NCBI GenBank assembly: GCA_903839895.1
Contig: CAIMDW010000004.1
Span: forward strand, 1-32,552
DNA: 32,552 bases
From: Candidatus Staskawiczbacteria bacterium
GTDB taxonomy: Bacteria > Patescibacteriota > Minisyncoccia > Minisyncoccales > Staskawiczbacteraceae
Direction of reading: 5' to 3'
The translations under genes and the position numbers were made by a program. This document shows positions 28,877 to 32,552 of the stretch, one piece after another; the first letter of the stretch is position 1; every line of letters begins with the position of its first letter. The notes under the pieces are model-generated. The model searched no databases and had not been told where the DNA came from. It saw only the letters and a program-made list of their open reading frames with translations.

Positions 28877-30910
28877 TTATAATCCTGCGGCTATCATTTC
28901 GTTCCTCTTTTCATCCAGTTTATTATATTCTTCAATCGCTTCCATCGGCGTGCCCACTCCAGCATCAGAGGGGTCTAATAATCTCGGATATTTTGTTTTA
29001 AGCTTATTCATTTCATTCATTAATGTGTCCTTGCTAGTAGATATAGCATCAGCTTTAGCTCCCGACGTCATTTCCATTGCCTTTGTCATTTTTTTGACAG
29101 GAGTATATTTTGCAAAATTGCCGGATTTAAGCGTAGGAATGCTGTAATCCCTGATATCTTGGACACTGGCCCTTTCATATCCGTCTTTGGTAACTTCTTC
29201 TTTGGCTGTGTTTAATTGCGTTGAAGTTGCATTTTTTATGCCAACATTAAATTTGCCCCTAAGCTTTTCATTGACTAGATAATCGTTATCGGCGCGCTTG
29301 TTCGGGTCTTTCTTTTCCTCTTGGGACCTGACGCCAGTGGCTCCCAACACTTCCCCGAATTTAATCCTTCCCATCATCCTTTGATTTATTTGGGCCTGCT
29401 CATTTTCAGTCACATTTGTCATGTCAGCTATTTTTACTCCGCCAAATTTCTTTGCGGCATCGGTCAAATCATTATTATCTGAAACAGCTTTTATAGCAGC
29501 GCCGCCACGCAAACCTCGCCCAATCATAGCTTCTTTTTGTATCCTATCTACCGTGTTTATATCGCCTGAAGCTTTAGCTGCAGAATATTGCGTTGATATG
29601 TCTTTTGCCGCTTTATCCACACGCTGGGATTTTGCGGCGGCTGTTGAGCCTTCCTGCTTCCAGCCCATAACTTCTGAAAATCCGCCCAGCCGGTCTTTTG
29701 AAGCCTGAACCGCGTTTGAAACCTTGTTTCCTGTCCATTTATCTGCTGTCTTCAATGCTGCGCTGCTTCCTGCGGCTGCCGCTCCCATGGCAAATCCAAC
29801 TCCGCCGGTCACAGCTCCTCTTACGGCTCCCGCCGCAATGTCGGCGATTCCGCCGGTTTTGCGAATCATTTTATAACCGACTATAAGGAAAATGAATGAA
29901 ACAAACAGGAGAAAAATATTTACGTCACCGGTTGTGTTTCCCGCCACAATTGTTTGAGTAGCTAAATAAATGAAAAACGAACCGAAAACTCCTACAAAAC
30001 TCCATTTCAAAAAATTATCCCACCATTCCGACTGATATTTTTTCAGACGGGAAGAAGGGAACATCCAAAAAGCAAAAGCAATAGGCGAAAGTATATAAAG
30101 TACTGCAAGTATGGCATATCTGGCCGCAAATAAAATGGCCATAATTGCAAAAGTATAAGCCGCATATAATAGAATAACCATGAACATTGCACAGGCAAAT
30201 AAAAATTTACCAGGATCGTTTACAATATTTTCGTTGGCTACCTTCACAGAATCTGGATTATTCCCCGTGCTATTTAGCGAATTTTCCACATAAATATTAA
30301 TAGCGTTAGACAATGAATCAACATTTTGGCTGGTTTTTTCGTTTCCTAACAACCCATTCATGGTTATATTTGAAGCGTCTATGATAACTCCGCAAAATAA
30401 TCCTGAAAAATTGATTAAAAGAGCAACAACAATTATCCTTCCCAGGATTTTTTTTGCGGCATACTCCTGGATCCTTAAAGCTGTGGCAATTCCCACAATC
30501 ACAAAACCCAAAACAACAATCATGTCAGCAAGATCTCTGACTCTTCCCCAAACCAATGAAAAAGTCGGGTCATTGGTAATTGTGCGCTTTACAAAATCAG
30601 AGCTTAATACATATACCAGAGATTTTGAAGCTAGCCAAAAAGCAGCTTGACCGATGCTCATAAGGAAATATCCAAGCCCTAAAACTAAACTGGTTTTAAA
30701 ATCTGCTTGAGCGCCAGACACTGTTTGCCCAACTTTATGCGCTCCCCATAATACCCCACCCAAAGCGACTACCGCCCCCACTAAAAGATAAGTTCCAGAA
30801 ATTGTCAGAGCCAATCCCTTTTCCTTTTTTTCAGGGTCAAAAATCGGCGAGAAAAAATCTTTGATTTTTTCTTTAAACACGTAATATTTTGTGAATAAAT
30901 TTTTGACCAT
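28877..30910 (-). CDS. VirB6/TrbL-like polytopic T4SS membrane protein
   Basis: 677 residues. About eight hydrophobic helices in residues 34-360 (for example ILFAARYAILAVLYILSPIAFAF, typical of VirB6/TrbL cores), with an Asn/Ser-rich loop around 195-235. The C-terminal half, about residues 360-677, is soluble: first Gly/Ala-rich (GGIADIAAGAVRGAVTGG...), then helical and charged, with no named domain. VirB6 forms the inner-membrane pore. The gene follows the methyltransferase-like gene by 12 bases and precedes the 152-residue gene by 16. The long C-terminal extension is usual for Patescibacteria and Gram-positive VirB6 proteins. Confidence 0.82.
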   Translation of the reverse strand: MVKNLFTKYYVFKEKIKDFFSPIFDPEKKEKGLALTISGTYLLVGAVVALGGVLWGAHKVGQTVSGAQADFKTSLVLGLGYFLMSIGQAAFWLASKSLVYVLSSDFVKRTITNDPTFSLVWGRVRDLADMIVVLGFVIVGIATALRIQEYAAKKILGRIIVVALLINFSGLFCGVIIDASNITMNGLLGNEKTSQNVDSLSNAINIYVENSLNSTGNNPDSVKVANENIVNDPGKFLFACAMFMVILLYAAYTFAIMAILFAARYAILAVLYILSPIAFAFWMFPSSRLKKYQSEWWDNFLKWSFVGVFGSFFIYLATQTIVAGNTTGDVNIFLLFVSFIFLIVGYKMIRKTGGIADIAAGAVRGAVTGGVGFAMGAAAAGSSAALKTADKWTGNKVSNAVQASKDRLGGFSEVMGWKQEGSTAAAKSQRVDKAAKDISTQYSAAKASGDINTVDRIQKEAMIGRGLRGGAAIKAVSDNNDLTDAAKKFGGVKIADMTNVTENEQAQINQRMMGRIKFGEVLGATGVRSQEEKKDPNKRADNDYLVNEKLRGKFNVGIKNATSTQLNTAKEEVTKDGYERASVQDIRDYSIPTLKSGNFAKYTPVKKMTKAMEMTSGAKADAISTSKDTLMNEMNKLKTKYPRLLDPSDAGVGTPMEAIEEYNKLDEKRNEMIAAGL

Positions 30911-30922
30911 AAATACTTGTAA

Positions 30923-31501
30923 TTATATTTTTAAAAAATTCGGCAAAAACCGGTTGCTTTTTTTAAGATAACTGTCATAGTCTGAATTTGTTTTCCTAAT
31001 CTGATTTTCTTCAATCATGTAATGGAAATAAAGGCAAATATGGTTTAGACAGGCGAAAAAGAATAACGACGGGCTCAGCAAGCATAGGGCGCTTCCGAAT
31101 GTTATTGAAAAAAATATGTAATATGAAGGATGCCTGACGTATTTATATATGCTATCAAGGCTCTTGTTGTTTTTCGTCGCTATGCAGCTCGGAAAAGATT
31201 CCTCGAAAAAATTCACATAAATATAAAAAATAATGGAAAACAGGCAAAAGAATACTCCTATAAAAACAAAGAATGTGCTTAATGCTGGCAAGTTGCCAGC
31301 ATTATTTTCTATCAGCCTTTCAACTGTAAAAAAAATTGTCAGATAAAAGAAAATATAAAAAGGAATCGTAAGCGGCCACGCTTTATCGTGCTTATCCGGT
31401 ATGGCTTTTTTGATTTTTTTATTTGAGCTGTAAGAATTAAAAATGTAAAATACCCAGGCGATTGAAACAAATAAATATAAATAAGAATTGCTATCCAGCA
31501 T
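30923..31501 (-). CDS. ICMT-like membrane methyltransferase family protein
   Basis: 192 residues with five or so membrane helices. The C-terminal motif YKYVRHPSYYIFFSITFG plus EENQIRKTNSDYDSYLKKSNRFLP matches the isoprenylcysteine carboxyl methyltransferase/PEMT-type family, in which the RHP and E-E motifs bind SAM. The bacterial substrates are mostly lipids or unknown. It is the first gene of the operon leading to VirB6. The -10 box ends 8 bases before the ATG, so the mRNA has little or no leader. No neighbour suggests a prenylated substrate. Confidence 0.75.
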   Translation of the reverse strand: MLDSNSYLYLFVSIAWVFYIFNSYSSNKKIKKAIPDKHDKAWPLTIPFYIFFYLTIFFTVERLIENNAGNLPALSTFFVFIGVFFCLFSIIFYIYVNFFEESFPSCIATKNNKSLDSIYKYVRHPSYYIFFSITFGSALCLLSPSLFFFACLNHICLYFHYMIEENQIRKTNSDYDSYLKKSNRFLPNFLKI

Positions 31502-31509
31502 ATTTATTC

Positions 31510-31540
31510 ATTATAACACGAATTTAGAAACAAGAGTCAA
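31510..31540 (-). promoter_or_regulatory. Promoter of the ICMT-like/VirB6 operon
   Basis: Minus strand: TTGACT (31535-31540), 19 bases ending TGT, TATAAT (31510-31515): a consensus extended -10 with a slightly long spacer. The ATG at 31501 follows after 8 bases. Confidence 0.6.
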
Positions 31541-31554
31541 TGGATTAACTAACA

Positions 31555-31592
31555 ATAAAAAAGCTCCGAAGGAATTACCCTTATAGAGCATT
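31555..31592 (-). terminator. Terminator of the small gene at 31622-31930
   Basis: On the minus strand GCTC and AAGG pair with CCTT and GAGC in a broken stem, followed by TTTTTT. It is positioned 30 bases after the stop codon. Confidence 0.55.
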
Positions 31593-31621
31593 TGATCTAA
31601 CTAATATTCTATTCGATTAAG

Positions 31622-31930
31622 TCAATGGCTAGCTGGCGTCTTTTTATCATTTGGATTCGCGATTTTTATCGGGATTTTGGCACTCATTATTCGATCGACC
31701 ATTTTTCCCGGTTCATCTGAACCCATCCAGCGCAATGATTGGTCTTGGCTTGTGGCAGATTGTTGTCGCCGCAGAATGGTATCAGGAAATACGAAAGCGA
31801 ATAAAGCAAAGATGATAAGCAGAAGCACCAAAATAAAAAATGGGCCGTTTATCCGTTTTTTTTCCGCCATTTCCTTGAATAATGATTCTTTATCTTTTTC
31901 GGACAATTCTGACAGGGTGATGGTCGACAT
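31622..31930 (-). CDS. Small single-pass membrane protein, unknown
   Basis: 102 residues. A charged N-terminal helix (TLSELSEKDKESLFKEMAEKKR) is followed by one membrane helix (about 30-50, FILVLLLIIFALFAFVF) and an outward-facing polar tail of about 50 residues. No named family recognised. A perfect AGGAGG (31940-31945) lies 9 bases before the ATG, so expression from this leader should be strong, unlike its leaderless neighbours. Confidence 0.7.
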   Translation of the reverse strand: MSTITLSELSEKDKESLFKEMAEKKRINGPFFILVLLLIIFALFAFVFPDTILRRQQSATSQDQSLRWMGSDEPGKMVDRIMSAKIPIKIANPNDKKTPASH

Positions 31931-31939
31931 GTTTTTTAT

Positions 31940-31945
31940 CCTCCT
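31940..31945 (-). promoter_or_regulatory. Consensus Shine-Dalgarno site of the gene at 31622-31930
   Basis: AGGAGG on the minus strand, 9 bases from the ATG. It is the only perfect site I found and shows that canonical initiation exists in this genome. Confidence 0.85.
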
Positions 31946-31993
31946 TGGATAATAGGTTTTAAAATATTAGGAAATAAACAGTTCCCAATATGT

Positions 31994-32552
31994 CTAATTT
32001 AACAATACCACTGTAAAATTGGCTGTCAAGGAAATCCAGTCTGAAATGGTTAATGTTTCAGCTCTCTGAGTTGGCTGAATATTGTTTTTTGAAAGCCACG
32101 AGCTGACGGATTTTTTATCCAGACTTAAAGATTTGGCAAGGTTTCCCGCCAGCTGTTTTCGTGGTTGGACAAATCCGGCTTTTACGATTTTAAAAAACAA
32201 ATCTGGCTTAACCTCCGGCTTTTCTTTTTTTGGAATTATTTTTATTATGGCTGAATCAATTTTTGGCGAAGGCCAAAAGCTATTTTTTGAAACGTAGGAA
32301 ATAATTTTTGGGTCTGCATAAAATTGTACAGAAACGGCCAGCAAATTCATATCGGGAACTTTCGAACAGATTCTTTGCGCCACTTCTTTTTGCAGCATCA
32401 AGACAATTTCTTCAGGCTGATTTTTTTCCTCCAAGAATTTTCTGATTAGCGGGGAAGTCAGGTAATAAGGGATATTGGCAACCAGCTTATATTTTTCGGG
32501 AATGTCTTTAAATTTTAAAATATCGCCATTTATCACCTCTATATTATTTAAG
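31994..32552 (-). CDS. rsmA: 16S rRNA dimethyladenosine transferase, C-terminal part (right edge)
   Basis: About 186 residues visible, open at the right edge (the first visible residues are LNNIEVINGD). KsgA/RsmA methylates the two adjacent adenines near the 3' end of 16S rRNA. The Asp of NGDILKF belongs to the SAM pocket, ANIPYYLTSPLIRKF is the NLPY-type motif IV that positions the target adenine, and FWPSPKIDSAIIKI is the later conserved strand. The C-terminal helical domain (GFVQPRKQLAGNLAKSL) is complete to the stop. The Rossmann start including the Gly-rich motif lies outside the window. The end overlaps the candidate promoter of the downstream small gene. Confidence 0.93.
   Translation of the reverse strand, partial: LNNIEVINGDILKFKDIPEKYKLVANIPYYLTSPLIRKFLEEKNQPEEIVLMLQKEVAQRICSKVPDMNLLAVSVQFYADPKIISYVSKNSFWPSPKIDSAIIKIIPKKEKPEVKPDLFFKIVKAGFVQPRKQLAGNLAKSLSLDKKSVSSWLSKNNIQPTQRAETLTISDWISLTANFTVVLLN
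32002..32029 (-). promoter_or_regulatory. Candidate promoter of the gene at 31622-31930
   Basis: Minus strand: TTGACA (32024-32029), 16 bases, TATTGT (32002-32007), inside the 3' end of rsmA. The predicted leader is about 65 bases. Confidence 0.45.

Noticed and set aside
1-32552. CRISPR array or insertion sequence
   Set aside because: No regularly spaced direct repeats and no transposase were found; the only long repeats are the paired 46-base elements and terminator stems.

Overview
The window looks like a piece of a Candidate Phyla Radiation (Patescibacteria, Parcubacteria-like) chromosome. The indications are low GC, tightly packed short genes with overlaps of 1-11 bases, a short IF-2 of about 500 residues, DUF4446 beside infB, eight tRNA genes with no encoded CCA, and a type IV secretion (T4SS)-like cluster of PrgI, TraC-like, VirB4 and VirB6 proteins such as is common in these phyla. 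TGA is used as a stop (for example DUF4446 overlapping infB), so the code is standard. This assignment is inference from gene content; no 16S rRNA gene is present.

Layout. (1) 1-3175, minus strand: the start of a YggT-like membrane protein, an Nramp-like transporter with altered metal-site motifs, then small membrane proteins and an encapsulin-cargo type ferritin-like protein. Two copies of a 46-base element sit upstream of genes in this block. (2) 3231-7848, minus strand: dus, a GH18 hydrolase, DUF4446, infB and rbfA, followed by tRNA-Cys and tRNA-Leu. (3) 7906-11249: a RecQ helicase without the winged-helix domain, tRNA-Ser, an unknown membrane protein, tRNA-Arg and an HtrA-type protease with no membrane anchor. 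(4) 11342-13423, minus strand: cupin, then an ABC-2 exporter. (5) 13497-15172: back-to-back tRNA pairs with overlapping promoters, a ZIP transporter and a small integrase-N-terminus-like protein. (6) 15214-18724, minus strand: trigger factor, ClpP and RNase Y. (7) 18782-31501: the T4SS-like locus. One minus-strand operon runs prgI, TraC-like, virB4 and three paralogous secreted membrane proteins with Cys-rich or crystallin-like ectodomains. A second runs a methyltransferase-like protein, VirB6 and a small protein. An SPFH gene on the plus strand, with its own promoter and terminator, sits between them. (8) 31622-32552: a small membrane protein and the 3' part of rsmA.

How the parts may work together. 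PrgI, the TraC-like protein, VirB4 and VirB6 would form an inner-membrane channel and its motor. The three paralogues (signal peptide, two membrane helices, large extracytoplasmic domain) would be the surface-exposed part. This is the most interesting system in the window. A second theme is transcription: many promoters place the -10 box only 5-10 bases before the start codon, implying leaderless or nearly leaderless mRNAs, whereas the SPFH gene and the small gene at 31622-31930 have long leaders and good Shine-Dalgarno sequences.
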